64,000 nt of DNA from Vanessa cardui (lineage: Eukaryota > Arthropoda > Insecta > Lepidoptera > Nymphalidae): assembly GCF_905220365.1 (NCBI RefSeq), contig NC_061129.1:8184803-8248802 (forward strand), in the 5' to 3' direction. A program made the position numbers and the translations under genes. The notes under the pieces were generated by a model. That model was given only the letters and a program-made list of their open reading frames with translations. It had not been told where the DNA came from and ran no database searches. How positions within the stretch are numbered: position 1 is the first letter of the stretch; every line of letters starts with the position of its first letter. This document shows positions 12,001 to 25,300 of this stretch, piece after piece.

Positions 12001-14876
12001 TGTTTCGATCTAAATACGTAATTGTTATTGCGGCCGGATATTGCACAGTACAGGAACTGCCTAAAGCGCGTTGAGAGCTGACCGGAAGTGGAGTTGAAGG
12101 GGGCAGCTCGCAGGTACTTAGCGATGCCTCTAATGAACAGAGCAGGAGCGGCTTCATTATGAATAATGCGCAATCGGTACTTACTCGTATGTACAAACTG
12201 CGAGCGTTCAATTACCAGTAGCTGAAGCGATTTGTTCAAAGAAACCGATTATGTTTTTAGAATGTACCGTAATGAATTAGGTATTTATAATATCATTTAT
12301 AAATTTAGGTGGGTTCCGTGTTACGTTTTAAAAAAAAATGTATTTATAAATAAACTTGCAAATAAAATTCTAAATTATTAAATTATTCTACATTATTCTA
12401 ACTCGTAGGTATAATGCGCAATATTCTATTAATTTAAGGTTTCCATTACATACTGATATTTTTGAATACATTGCCGTAACTCATCTCGTCACGCTGTGTA
12501 ATTCAGTATAGAATTACTAATATGTATTAGATTTCATCGCTGAAATTTTAACTCTGACCGCAAACATCATGTCTTTGCAAAAAATATCACGCTCCGCGAA
12601 ACATGCCGGCCAGCTGTCAACCCGCGCTTCGATGCTGAGTAAAAAACTTATTACCGACCTCTGTGGAATGAACAATTCTCGAAAATTCGATTTGATTGTA
12701 AATAGGATTGACTTCTTAAAAGCTACATAAAACTCGAATTGTTCTTGGCCATTAATCAAATTTGGTTTGAATGGAAGTCATAAAATAAAATTTATTCCCT
12801 TATTGGTGCATAAACAGGAGACTAAAAATAGCTACGACCACCTGGTGCACTCTGCTTTAAAGTTAAGAGTGCAGTAACATAATTTATGAGACTTAAACTC
12901 GATACAATGTAACCGCAAAATAACCCTTGACTATTTTTTCTAGTGAACAAATTGTCCCGCGTGGTGAAGTCAAGAGACGCTCTGGCACAAAGAGTTGTTT
13001 TACCTTTAAAAGGGGAATATAACACATTGGTACGACCCTCGTGAAAATAAACGAGAAGTAAAATCTATTCACCGCACAACACAAATACAAAATGTAATGT
13101 AAACACTTCAATGGTAATACTTCAAATAGCAACTAATATATTTATAACTTCTTACGTCGTGTATAATCTTATTTCACCGAAATTTAATTATGCGCTATAT
13201 ATGGAATTTACTGATTATTTATCCTTATCTTTAAGCTTAATGACTTATAACATATATATTTATATTAGGTATATTTATCTTGACACTTGTTTACAAGTTT
13301 AATCTAAATGAAGTTCAACAATTGCATGTAAATAATGTATAAAACGGACAAGCTTCGCCGCGTGGGAGGTCTTACTGGATGTCAATCAGATTTTCTATAT
13401 GAATTAAGTCGAACGAATTCCCTTTGAGATAGTATCTTTCTTTCTAACTATATTGAAAGAACATATTCTCGCCCATGGTAATAAAAGAAATAAATACATT
13501 TTAAAATACATTATTTCCGAGTTTTGTTAATTAAGTACTTATATAAATTTAAAAGTGTCCAGAGGTTCAGTAAGGGAAATATCTATGCTTAAAAGTTAAG
13601 TTACACGTAATTAATTTTCATTAAAGCAAATTTTAATAAGACTCATAAGCTCACATTTATCTTTTTTAATAGAAGCTAGCGGACCGTTTCGGTTAGATTA
13701 AAGCATACGATAACAGTTTTGTAGCAGTAATTTTCGTTGATTACAAAAGGGTGAAACGCACAGATTACGCAGCATAAATAAAAAATAGCAAATTGAAACA
13801 GGGTGCTTAAGTAAATTGCGACCGCGTGCGAAACCGATATACATATAAGAGGTTATGTTAATAAATTAAATAAAGGAGGAATTTAAAATGATTAAAATAT
13901 TAATCGCTTTTAAGTAAAGGTTTGTTGGACATAAAATAAATATCTTATATAATAATAATGCAAACACAAAGTTAGAAGTGTAATGTAATAGAGACGATAT
14001 TTATCGAATGTTTTTATCACCACTGGAACTAAATAGTGACATGAAGTAATTATAGGATACTCCTTAGGGTCTCCTCGATAGGCGTCGGGCGTGACTTATT
14101 GACGCGATGACAGCGTAGCTATCGTCAGCGTTTTCTATTCGCTTCAATCGTTGACACCAATTAACTTGTCACTGCTAAACATAAATGAGCAACCATAATC
14201 TATAATACTTTGGTACGAAAATAGTGTATTGAAATAAATAAAAAAAAATGCTTTGATGTTTTTTATAATCATTCTTCTTTAATCCTTTGTAATTTTAAAC
14301 TAAATGAAACGAAAGAAATATATTTTAATTTCATTTCTATCGTGTGAGAATTGTACACAAAAAAAATTGTTTTTTTTTTTTTTTTTTTATCTTGGCTGTG
14401 AAAATGTAGCAGTAATATTTTATATTTAAATTAAAGTATGCAATGACAAGCTTACTGTAAATTTCGCTTAGATTATGATTATGGAAACACAACGATTACG
14501 ATATTAAAGCTGACTTTAACAGGTATTACAGCGTGTTTCCTTTGCTTGAATTACAAACAAATGACAATTTTTTGTGCACTATTACGTATTTTTGGGGATT
14601 GTTTAATATTTATACTTACATGAAATGTTTATAAAACTTGACGATACTTTTGTCATAATTAAAAATATTAAGTATTTCCCAGTCCATAGACTAAATATTG
14701 TCTGTTTATGAAAAATAATTAAAAAAAATTAGTTATTTAGCTGTATATAAAATGTTTTTTTTAATGGAAACGAAAGTGTTCTCAGGTTAAAAAAATATAT
14801 GAAAGGAAATGTAAGACACAAGTCGTTGTAAATATTAGAAACTATAGAATTTAATGTTGTCTTAAATTTTCGCGAT
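9086..14876. other. 5.8 kb of AT-rich intron, no supported gene
   Basis: Several open frames of 60-98 codons occur (for example 10721-10966 and 10927-11223 on +, 11946-12239 on -), but none has a recognisable domain, plausible splice borders or composition unlike the background. The stretches at 10330-10480 and 12040-12180 are somewhat richer in GC than the rest and could be regulatory or relics of mobile elements; I cannot decide. A run of 19 T lies at 14370-14388. Confidence 0.5.
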
Positions 14877-15034
14877 GATTACACATTTAAATAAAACTAT
14901 TTATAACGGATGAATCGCGTATATTAATTATTTTTAAACATCCCGACGTTTCGAGCACTTTGCAGTGTTCGTGGTCACGGGCAGACTAAGATGACATTTG
15001 TCTATTTGAAGAACAAAGGAAATATTATTAACAA
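14877..15034 (-). mobile_element. 3' end of Penelope-like element with conserved motif
   Basis: On the - strand, directly after the reverse transcriptase stop codon, lies the sequence tgaccacgaacactgcaaag followed by tgctcgaaacgtcggga (14942-14979), a 3' block I associate with arthropod Penelope-like elements. The part around cactgcaaagtg can fold into a short stem, and cgaaac resembles the strand after stem II of a hammerhead ribozyme, but the canonical ctganga box is not present. The exact 3' boundary near 14877 is an estimate. Confidence 0.6.
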
Positions 15035-16527
15035 CTACCGCCAACGATTTCTCAATTGATATCTTGAGTAACGTTCCGGTTGCACGCAGAAGGCACTAAC
15101 TGTATCTCTAGGTCTTGCAGTCTGTTGGATTTGAGATTTTAAATTTTTAATAAGTGGATCCCAGGTGTTAGAAAGTCTCCAACCATCTTCTCTATTGAAG
15201 TTCGGATGTTTTTGAATTTCAATAGCCTCGCGTATCATTCTAGGAATGAATCTGTGTTCTCTTGCGAGGATCTGTGGTTTATCAAATCGGATAAAATGGT
15301 TAGGTTTATCCAGAGCATGTTCACAGACTGCAGACTTAGAAGAACGCCTATTTTTGACATCTCCTATATGTTCCTTGACCCTGGTACCGATACTTCTCTT
15401 TGTTTGGCCTATGTAAGATAAACCACACTCACATTCAAGTTTATATACTCCTGCAGTTTGTAAAGGAATATTACTCTTGATAGGTCTCAAGAACTGGCTC
15501 ACTTTCTTATGAGGCTTGTAAACGGTTTTAATTGAAGCTCGCTTCAAGATGTTGCCAATCCTGTCTGTAACTCCCTTCACATATGGTAGAAATGCAGGTT
15601 GTCGCTCAACTGTGGGTGGCTTGATACGGCTTCTGCGATGCTGGCGAGGCACGGGCAGCTTGTTCTGGTGGAGTGCAAGCTTGACCTGACGTAGCTCGTC
15701 CTCTAGGTGTTCAGCATCGCAGAGATGGTGGGCTCTCTGAAACAAAGATTTGCCAACGGTAGCTAACTGGCTAGGGTGGTGGTGCGAGTCACCATTGAGG
15801 TATTTGTTGGTGTGTGTGGGTTTCCTATAAACTGTGTGACTTAATGTATTGTCAGGATTCTTGATAATAAGGATGTCAAGGAAAGCTAAAGAATTATTTG
15901 CCTCTAATTCCATAGTAAATTGAATGTTTTTATTTATAGAATTAAGATGTACTAAAAATGCAGATGTCAGATCACTAGGTAATATTGTGAAAGTGTCATC
16001 TACGTACCGTTTATAAAACCTAGGTGTTATAGGTCCGGAGCGAAGAGCCCTCTCCTCCAGGTCTTCCATGAATAAATCGGCGACCACGGGGGATACTGGA
16101 GAACCCATGGCTACCCCGTCAACTTGTACATAGAATTCATCATTCCACAATAAATAACCAGATGTGAGGCAGTGATGTAACAGCTCTGCATATTCAATAG
16201 GCATGTTGTGTGTCTGTAGTTTCCTCTTGACAATTTCGATGCAGTCTTGTATGGGTAAGCAGGTAAACAATGACTGGACATCAAAACTAACCATTGTCTC
16301 GTTGTTGGTTAATTTAAGGTCTTTGATTTCACCAACAAACTGGTAAGAATCCTTGACATACGCCGCAGTGTGTCCTCGGAGGGGTGATAGTGTCCTTGCT
16401 ATGTGTTGAGCCAATCTATATGTTGGTGTATCGATTTGGCTTACAATAGGACGCAGCGGAGCACCAGTTTTGTGGATCTTAGGTAACCCATACAGTTTTG
16501 GAGGCTTTGCTTCGTAGGCACGAGTGA
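15035..16527 (-). pseudogene. Penelope-like reverse transcriptase / GIY-YIG endonuclease, main part
   Basis: An uninterrupted - strand frame covers most of a Penelope-like element protein. From the first internal Met (16414) it has 459 residues, and the same frame continues upstream through YGLPKIHKTGAPLRPIVS to 16527. Reverse transcriptase motifs are FDVQSLF (residues 44-50), GSPVSPVVADLF (104-115) and the catalytic YVDD (137-140). A linker with basic residues follows, then the GIY-YIG endonuclease typical of this class: GVY (322-324), CEC (328-330), YIG (334-336), Arg345, His349, C-x-H at 364-366 and REAIEI (395-400). Such enzymes copy the element RNA and nick the target. The 5' part of the protein is in another frame after a 1-base shift at the T-run 16528-16533, and the element is 5'-truncated, so it is a dead copy, inserted antisense to the host gene. 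Confidence 0.9.
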
Positions 16528-16752
16528 TTTTTTATCCAGATTTAGTTTTTCTTGATGTTTTGATATTAATGCGGATGTCTTTTTAAGAATGTTATTAGTA
16601 GGGTCTTTAGTTACTTTTTTATAAGTTTTTACATCCGATAAAATCGCGGAAATTTTCTGGTTATAATCACACGTATCCATCACAACGGTCGCGTTTCCCT
16701 TATCTGCTCGGAGGACTGTAATGTCTTTATTGTTGCGTAAAAGTAGAATTTC
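16528..16752 (-). pseudogene. Penelope-like RT, N-terminal part in shifted frame
   Basis: On the - strand this segment encodes LRADKGNATVVMD and a following Lys-rich helix (DVKTYKKVTKDPTNN), the conserved N-terminal region of Penelope-like reverse transcriptases. It is in frame until the six-base A-run (T-run 16528-16533 on +), after which the continuing homologous protein is found in the neighbouring frame, so one base has been lost or gained. Homology ends at about 16752, where an in-frame stop and unrelated sequence begin. The missing N terminus marks a 5'-truncated insertion. Confidence 0.75.
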
Positions 16753-16989
16753 CCTAGGAGGTTACTCTTGAACGTGATTGTTGAATAGGTAGTACGTAAA
16801 TATGTAAAAAAAACGGTAAGTTCGTTCATTCCATAAATCAGTCTATTGATGCGAAACAATACGAATGTTAACAAAAGTTTCTGTCGTTTGTCAAAAACTC
16901 GAACGAAAAAACACAAACGAAATCACGTAGTAAGTAAATAATTTACCTATGATTGACTTATTTTACCTGAGCCTACTATATTCTGTAAA

Positions 16990-17150
16990 AAGGCCCTTAA
17001 ATGTCCAACCGTTGGGCAATTGTTTTAACGTGGCAGAATTCAACAAATGTGCAGCATCCGTCGTGATTCTTCGCCATTGTTTCCTTAATCTAAGAAGGAG
17101 AATTATATCCCAAAATTAAGCACATTAGCACTTTGTGGTACTCACATGCC
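16990..17150 (-). mobile_element. Decayed tRNA-derived SINE fragment
   Basis: The - strand reads atgtgcttaattttgggata, aaggaaacaatggcg, gatgctgcacatttg and gaattctgccacgtt, matching in order the body of the SINE copies at 48603 and 54132. The tRNA head and the 3' tail are lost. It is older than the other copies. Confidence 0.55.
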
Positions 17151-17208
17151 TAGACTTTAATCTGTGTTTTATTCAATGGCAAGATTATTACAGTAAATTA
17201 TTATATAC

Positions 17209-17405
17209 CTACTAGCAACCCGCACCGGCTTCGCTCATGTACTTACTTGGTATGTATTGTTACATTATAACCAAATTACATAAAATCATTATAAATTGTA
17301 GCCTATGTGTTATTCTCATGAACCTATGTTACTGTTAAATTTCATCCAAATCCGTTCTGTAGTTTTCATCCTCATGAACTTTAGCATTATAATATTAGTA
17401 GGATA
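17209..17405 (+). repeat. Lepidopteran repeat starting ctagcaacccgc
   Basis: It begins actagcaacccgcaccggct, continues with gtagcctatgtgttattct and tttcatccaaatccgttctg, and ends with ttataatattagtaggat. This layout is that of a widespread short repeat of insect introns. The copy at 31978-32213 is a relative with a different 3' half. Recognition is from memory; no coding capacity. Confidence 0.6.
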
Positions 17406-18477
17406 AATTTTAAGAACAGCTTATTATTTTACTTGAACATATCACCATTCTCAACTTCGATACTATAAAAAATCAATTAACATTTAAATTACCCTTGACG
17501 CTTTGCTTTAGCGAATTAGAATTTGTAATACACTACCTACATAAATATAATAATGAAATTTAAATTAAGTTTAAGTGCGATTAAAACGCAAACTGAAAGA
17601 CACAAAAGTTATTTCGAACTAGAGAGGCTAATGTTGCGTTATTACGAAATACAATACCGTCTCGCACTAATCCGATTAACTTCGTTTTAAAATGCTCCGT
17701 AACACTACCTTTTGACTGTGGTGCATAATTTAAGAATGCTAAGAGAGCCACTTAGTTTGAGAACATGAGTTCATCTCTATGTTAAGTGATAACTGTTTTA
17801 AATCTCTTTTTCAATATCAGCAATTAAATAAATATGTATGAAGTATTTTGATCATAAATCCTTTACCCTTAAGTAAAGAAAATGCAAATTGTACTCTAAA
17901 ACGCAATAATAATATTTTGCTTATCATTTTATTTTTATCTTAATGACAAAAATAATATTGAATGTGAAATCTTTATTTAAATAATAATCGTTATTTATAT
18001 AAAATAATCGCCGTATTTAAGATTAACGAAACGAAAATGAAAGTACTATTCATATAAGTATATATGTATATATATATCTATATCTAAAATGTATTAAGAC
18101 ATTATACTTCGTTCTATTAGTTGTGATAAGACGCGGTAGATATTTGTAAGGAAGTCATTAATTCAAAACTTGTTTATGTTATGATAATATTCGTCAATTA
18201 TTCAGACAAATGACAAAAAGACCACTCATGGCTCATTTAAGGCATCTTTTATGTTTGCATGAAAAAGGCATTGTCTTATTGTTATGGCACGTCGGTCTTC
18301 TCATAAAGCCGAATTTAGAAACAAAATGTTTTCCCTAATCGGTAGCGTGACCCGAGACGCAAGGATTTAGGTATTCTTGTGCTACATTTATTTTATAATA
18401 AATTCATGGTTTGAAAACATTTATACAAATGTTGAGATTATTAACAGAGTATGTAATATGTATAGCTTTTAAGCGAG
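17406..18477. other. AT-rich intron, no gene seen
   Basis: Nothing recognisable apart from a short TA-rich run near 18056-18080. Confidence 0.4.
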
Positions 18478-18600
18478 TGGTCACCCTTCAAACTGGAACA
18501 CAACAATACTGAGTATTGCTACTCCGCGGTAGAATAAACGAAGTGTGGGTAGCCATCCAGCAGGGGCTGTCATAGCATAACCACTAAGTAAATTGGTGTA
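18478..18600 (-). repeat. Family B repeat, partial, inverted
   Basis: The + strand carries gtcacccttcaaactggaac, acaatactgagtattgctac and gcggtagaataaacg, the reverse complement of the 5' half of family B. It matches the inverted copy at 61570. Confidence 0.65.
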
Positions 18601-21257
18601 GTAGTTATACATACATAATTTCATAATAGTTCTTATACAATAGGTATATCTTGTTAATTCAGTTATTAAATTCAAGTCGTCTTTTGTGATACTTGAAATA
18701 TTAAATTTTATAAAGTTTTTGTTAAGTTTAATTTTTTTTCATTATCTAACGTTTTATAAAATACAAAACAAAATAAACAATACATGCAGGAGTTGAATGT
18801 AATCGCCGCGTCTATAAAATTTTAAATTTCTGAGAAAAATACTAAAATATTTAAATCAATTATTATTTTAATGTACTTAACATAGTGATTTTTGGCATGT
18901 AGTATTCCTAATATCAACTAGGATATACTTTAATAATAATAAACATTTATACAGACACAAAACTAGATGTAATAAAGTACCCAAACTATACACGTATTTA
19001 AATAAATATTTAAAAGCTACGAAAAATAAATTTACCAACAAGGAATACGAGAAATGAAAGTGCTTGTAAAATACAATGGAAAGTTACATATTGGTATGTT
19101 CTTGTACGTCGTCGTAAATAACTAATGAATATTTAAGAACGCATTTTAAAGGCGTTTATCTATAAAATTGCGTAAGGCGCTTCGAGTGTGCCATACACGA
19201 GTGTATGTGCGTATGATGTCACGGTGGTTTCAACACTTAGCAAACAAAGCGCGAAACAGCCTCGCACAGTGCCATTGTGCTCTCATTTCCAGAACAAACA
19301 ATTAATGCTATGTACATTCGGGCTTCCAAATTCACCGTAACAACATTTTTCATTTAATCGACTGGACATTTATTCCCTAAATTTTTCTCAACAATCGACG
19401 CTCATTAAGCGGTGAACGCATCTTTTACTCGGCCCCTATAAATAACTAGTCAAGATTTAATTTAATTGAAACACGCCATGAAATGCAACTCTTAACGAAG
19501 ATAAATAGAATTTTGATTAAAACTTTTGTCGTTAACTAACGTCGGTATATCAATCTTAAAAATACCTAGCTTTATGTGTATTGTACCAATTTATTTGGTT
19601 TTTTATTCACAATTTCATTTTGATAAATTAAATATTGATTTATAATAAATATGGAATTACTATTGAATTTATTTATTGGTCGTTAATCTTGCGTCTAGTT
19701 TAAAAGGTTTTATTGAATTCAGGCGTAAGGAAGACGGCAGTGTTATAATCCTGTACCACAGTAAGCACGTAAAGCCATCTTTGAAAATTTTGTATTAGGT
19801 ATATTGTATCATCAAACAGATAAACTTGGGGCTCATTTTTTCTGTGCCTTGGTTAAACTCTAACTTTCGTAAATTGAGAGGAGGGCTAAGTCCACTGTAA
19901 TGGGTTTTTACATGCTATTGCTTCTATTTTATATACACATTGTAGTATTAAATTATGAGGTTGTAACTTATAGTAAGTTTAGATAATCCATTAGCGGTTA
20001 GTCGTAGTATTGACGTATAATATTGAATCGAATGACAATTCACGTGTATTCGTAAATAATATTGAGAAGCAAACAAACACGACGGTTACGGTTGCTTTAT
20101 TTGCGGTACGGGTGGTCTTGAAATGAAAATATTTTGTCGACGATAAACTTATTAGCGGGCTTCATATTGGTAAAAAGAGAATTAGTCGAATACAGTAAAA
20201 ATACTTGCGCTCGAGTTTTACTGTTATTATTTCGCAAGCAGATGTTGGTTAACATCTGTATCAACAGCTGTATGAGTTTGATTACATTACCAGGAGCATA
20301 TGAGAAAATCTTTTAAAATATAGCTATGAGATGTTTCTGTAAATTGAATGGTCGGGATATTGAATATCAATCTATTATGTACTATTTGTCAAGTGGAACT
20401 TATTTGACTTCGGAATCGTTTCATTTTTAAACAATAAATAACTTTTAAAAATGACAAAATCTGTACGCTAAAATCAGCCTTAATATTTTTTCTTATGACT
20501 TACAGTGCCCCAACAAATTTCAGTACAAAAATTATTATTTTCCTTTACGTATTTTAGACCAGAGCGTTCGTAGATTTTTCAATTTCAGGTTGTATTTATA
20601 ATACCTATACTATGACCTTCTATGGCTCTTTTTATTAATTTTACGTATTATGAGTAATAATTTAAATAATTTATATGTGTTTGCTTGTTTGGCATATACA
20701 GTTGAAATCTGCCAACTAAGTGTTAGTTTTTATTTATTACATACGTATCATACATTTATTCAATCAATATACATATATTCATTAATAATTATCTTATTAA
20801 AAAAATAATGTATATGCTTTTATAATACCAGAAATAGAAACATGTACGAATACTATGTGTGTTCCGATTATTATAAATTAATGTGTATATTTATATTTGG
20901 TTTAGGATCATTTTCGTGTCTTTGCAAACTAAGACTTCCTTTATGACTTAAATTAGACTTTCACTTCACCTTATATAGATAGTATTTGTGTCATTCATCC
21001 ATAATCGAAGTATTAAATAGATATGTTGACTGAACATCCTTTAGGCTACCTATAATTCAAAAATGATTGTAATAAATTCAGCCTTACACAGCGAATCAAA
21101 TTAATAATTTAATACTTACTATTTTGACTATCACACCGTTATTAATGTCAAACATGTATAAAAAAAATATCGTAGAAAGGAAGGTAGACTGCACTGCAAG
21201 ATATATTACATTTCGAACGTAAAATCGCAAACAACCAAGTGATTTTAAATGTTAGGT
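18601..21257. other. AT-rich intron, no gene seen
   Basis: Low-GC DNA. A possible scrap of the cacgtaaagcc repeat lies near 19760. The open frame at 20134-20316 has no support beyond its length. Nothing else was recognised. Confidence 0.4.
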
Positions 21258-21375
21258 ATGTATTCCTGTGCCTGTAATTAAACTGGCTCACTCATACTTT
21301 AAATTTAGATATGCATTACAGAGTATTGATTGCGAATAATTGATAAGTGAGTGGTACCTACTTACACAGAGCCTA
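21258..21375 (-). repeat. Family B repeat, very decayed, inverted
   Basis: Blocks tcctgtgcctgtaattaaac, tggctcactcatacttt, gagtggtacctacttacaca and gagcctacc occur in the order expected of an inverted family B copy. The part between them is strongly diverged. Confidence 0.45.
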
Positions 21376-22292
21376 CCGCGTCGTAATATAAATTTCTAAA
21401 AAGAAAAAGGTAATCATATAAATATTTAATATTATATAAATAAAATACAATAAGTATATCTGTGTTTCATTATCGATAGTGGTACTCGTATCCTCCGCGA
21501 CCTCTGTCATTTATTTTATCATCTCAAGTTCTAAGAAAGTTTCTCGGATTCAGTTGCGAAATAACTATTTATTTGTATGTGTTTATTTACACGAGCCTAG
21601 AAAATAACAATTAGTTACAAAGTTTATCCATTAACGTAATTAACTTCGTAAAGTTGGATTGTAATTTATAAAACAGTGGGGTTCGTATCTGTGCACAATA
21701 AATAGTCGTTCGTCATGCACTCGCCATAAAATTTGGGTAAAATAGAAAGTATACATTTACGTATATTAAGACATGCCGGTTTTAACCCATAATATTTTAA
21801 TGATATTTTTATATGACAAAGTTATCAGGCATGAATAAAGTAAAATAATAGAACCAAAACACAACGTAACATCACGATTAAAAAGCGTTAAAGATGTTTA
21901 TTTTTTTATTTTAATGTTACATTGTAGAAACGTAATAAAATATTTTAATACCTATAAAATATAACAACAATTTCTTGCTACATTATTTCCTTAGCCTAAG
22001 ATAAAGTGTTTTTTTTTTATTATAAAATTACTGATTTATTAGTTTTATTTTGTTTTGTCAAAATTTTGGCTTTACAATTTTCGTAGCTATGCATTATACT
22101 TTATAATATCCTTCTTTCTATAGACAACTCCAGGTATCTTTATGTAGCGTAATATTTTCACCTTTACTGCATTTGTTCGTAATTGAGTTACCCTTCCTTA
22201 CAGATAGGGGCTGACCCTTCAATTAATAACAATAGGGGAAAACCATAATCATACAAATGCCGTGTTAGTTGTTTGATCATAAATAATATTTC
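21376..22292. other. AT-rich intron, no gene seen
   Basis: No recognisable feature between the decayed repeat and the tRNA terminator. Confidence 0.4.
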
Positions 22293-22297
22293 AAAAA
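22293..22297 (-). terminator. RNA polymerase III terminator of tRNA-Met
   Basis: A run of five T on the - strand (aaaaa on +) lies nine bases past the 3' end of the tRNA, the usual stop signal for RNA polymerase III. Confidence 0.75.
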
Positions 22298-22305
22298 TAT
22301 ATTTA

Positions 22306-22377
22306 TAGCAGAGCGTGGTTTCGATCCACGGACCTCTGGGTTATGGGCCCAGCACGCTTCCACTGCGCCACTCTGCT
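22306..22377 (-). tRNA. Initiator tRNA-Met (CAT)
   Basis: On the - strand the 72-base gene folds as a full cloverleaf. The acceptor stem agcagag/ctctgct pairs at all seven positions and starts with the A1:U72 pair typical of eukaryotic initiators. The anticodon arm is gctgggcccataacccaga, with CAT as anticodon, flanked by the three G:C pairs diagnostic of initiator tRNA. The T arm is cgtgg-atcgaaa-ccacg, whose loop starts with A instead of TT, another initiator signature. The discriminator base is A and the 3' CCA is not encoded. Internal A box (tggcgcagtgg) and B box (ggatcgaaacc, initiator form) are present and there is no intron. It supplies Met for translation start in the cytosol. It lies in an intron, antisense to the host gene, and is transcribed by its own RNA polymerase III promoter. 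Confidence 0.97.
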
Positions 22378-25300
22378 ACGTTTATGAGATATAAATTTAT
22401 GCAAGGCTTATCGCTACTGCGACCTAATCATTTAAGGAGTAATATCAACAGTGAATATAGAAAATAAAATTTAGATATGCGTTTTCATTTTATTTCGTTT
22501 TGCATATTTAATTCATAATCTGAATGTATTGTATATTTTATTGGTGAAATGAAACTATAATAAGAAAAATGATAAATATATTTCATTCGGAATTACTAAG
22601 GTAGATTTTATTAGTGATGTAAGGTTATATTTACTGATTTTAAGAGCGCCAAAATTTGTGCACTTTTCATTTGGTGGTCCATTTACGCGATCGACTATAC
22701 CAAGTTGAAAGAGGTTTTATATCAAAATAGGTATATTATACTTGCAAATAGCCAAAATATTAATAATAACCTGCATATATCATACATCAATCCACATGCA
22801 AAAATTGAAATATTAACATGTATAAATTAATAATGGCTGCGATATAATATATATTAGACGTAAAAATTCCTACCGAAATTAAAAAAAAGAAATGTTTAAC
22901 ATTGTCTTTTGGCAAAAATAGGTATTATTTAGAGAAAGTGTGAATAGAGGAAAATGATTGCTCATTCAAGTAACGACTAACTAAGCGGTACTTTCAACTG
23001 TACGCAATTTATAGTTAAAGGAATATATTTAATTGAAAGTAGCAATTAAGATTACTTTCTAGAAATTACTGCTCATTGTTAAAGGATAACTAATAGACAC
23101 TGAAAAATATCTTGAATATCAGAAACATTCTTGAGTTTACAACGGTTTCGTTAACAATTTGTAGAGTTACAATTGTTTAGATAGTAAAAATTGAGGGAAG
23201 TTATTTATGTTTCTAATGAATATTTTTTATAATGATTGTTGTGTAACCTATCTGTGTAGGTATCTTAAGTGGGCCATTTGCCAATCCGCTATCATATAAA
23301 AATACGACCACGTATGCATTAACAATATATTTGTGAATTATATAAAATACAATTTAAACGCACATTAATTGCACAGTTAAAAATAGAATAACCTTTAGCA
23401 GTACATTTTTAGTGTGATAATCTTGTTAAGATACTCCTTAATGAAATGAAAATATAATCAAAAGCGCTCAAAGCATATCAATTGTGTTCAACTCATCTCT
23501 TCGCTCTATAGGTAGCATACTCGAAGAAATAATGGAATTTTGAGCTTAGTCCAATAATATAGGCATATATTAGTTACCTTTTTGAATACATGTTCCTTAG
23601 TAGCAACTGCTTAGTCAGGGCACACGTCCATACTAATAATGAGCACGTGTGTTAGAAGCTTTACTTTACATCAACCATTACACAATAAATATAAGCAGAA
23701 CATCGTAAACAGTGCTTATTATGGAATCGATCCATCAGGCATTGCATCCACGCACTCTTGTAGATTAATTTGTATTGAATATGTTACCAGGAATCGTACA
23801 TGATTATTATGTGACTAGTGATTGTTGATGCAACACCGTGTTCGCACGATGTTATGCGCGTGAGACAATTTTTGTATAGTTTCTGTCCTAGGCCCTTTAA
23901 TGAAAAGCCTGTCACGTCTCTAAGTATACACCTTTAGAAATTGCCGCTATAGGTTAACTCAATTGTCACACAAATTCCTTATTTTTTTATAAACATCTCA
24001 AGCCGTATCCTGAATTCGACGTCACGTATAATAAGCTGTAAATTTCATACCACATGCGTTTAAAAGTTTACGAAAGTATCTTAAGACTGTAGATAAGACT
24101 AAACTGGTTCATTAATATAGAGTAACAGTGTCATCGCTTATCGTAGTGCCTCCTTTATTTCACCCAAATTAAGATAGAATCGGAAGTAATTGTGCAATGA
24201 AAGCTTTGTGTTAAAGTCGTTTGATAGTCCATACACTCATAAATTATATTACTCAAGAGATAAAAACATATTTTATTGATAAGCATAGAGTGAATAGGAA
24301 ATTTGATATATATATTTTTTTGTTCTATCTTCAATACATGTAATTATTACATATATTGTACTTGCTAAATTTTACTAAGATACAAAATTATGCAACGTAT
24401 GTACGTATTTAAATATTAATGAGCTGGTGGAATCTAGTTGTTTTATGGAAAAATTCTAGAACGTATTACTGCAGAATTATACATGTTTCAAATATAAATA
24501 ACATTCAAAAGTCACTTTAATTTTCAACGTGTCGTAGAATTAAACAAAAATTTATACGAATAAATTAAACTGCATACAAAAACTATCGCATTTAATTGTG
24601 AAGTTTTTTTTTATCTATCTTAAACTTTATTTAAAGCAATTAACTCAGGAAGTCGTGTGGTATATATTAGCAGCCGTGAATAGGAAAGATAGTAATTTGA
24701 TGAACAGAAATAACTGAGTAATAGCAATGGTCGTTTAGTTACTATTACAAAACAATGGCGGTTGATATCAAAGCGTGCCGGTTCCGTTGATTTATCGCCT
24801 TTCCGACATTGGACCCTTTGTTTTCATCCTCAATCGCTCACTTGTTCCTTGATCAAAAGTTCCGTGTTCAGGGTTAGCAGCAGATATAACTCTAAAATAA
24901 TATTCATGACGTTTCTTCGTGATTAATAAAATCGTTAGATGCCTTCTCGTAAGTCATAACTTACTTTTTAAGATTGAATTACTGAATTTTATCAGAAGCA
25001 TTTTTTGCTATACACCAACTTCCTTGCTGTGCTACGTTTTTATTGCACAAAATAATATATAGTTCATTTGTTTATAGCATTTTGAAGGGTAAACTGTCCA
25101 CAGTATTATCACTTATATTTTTACTACCGTTTTTATGAGTGTTTCATTTTATCGATATATAAGTAATATATTTCATGACTATCAGTTATAAATGAAAAAC
25201 TATGACTTCGAGTCATAAAAGAGAACATGAATTAGCGCTATAATATTGAGAATTCATTTACGCTCAAAAATAAGACTCAGATCTTCCAGATAATTCCAGT

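Noticed and set aside
15206..15421. + strand open frame inside the Penelope element
   Set aside because: It is a shadow of the real - strand reverse transcriptase frame.
17030..17118. Possible separate gene fragment next to the Penelope element
   Set aside because: Its - strand sequence follows the SINE body, so it is better explained as an old SINE.
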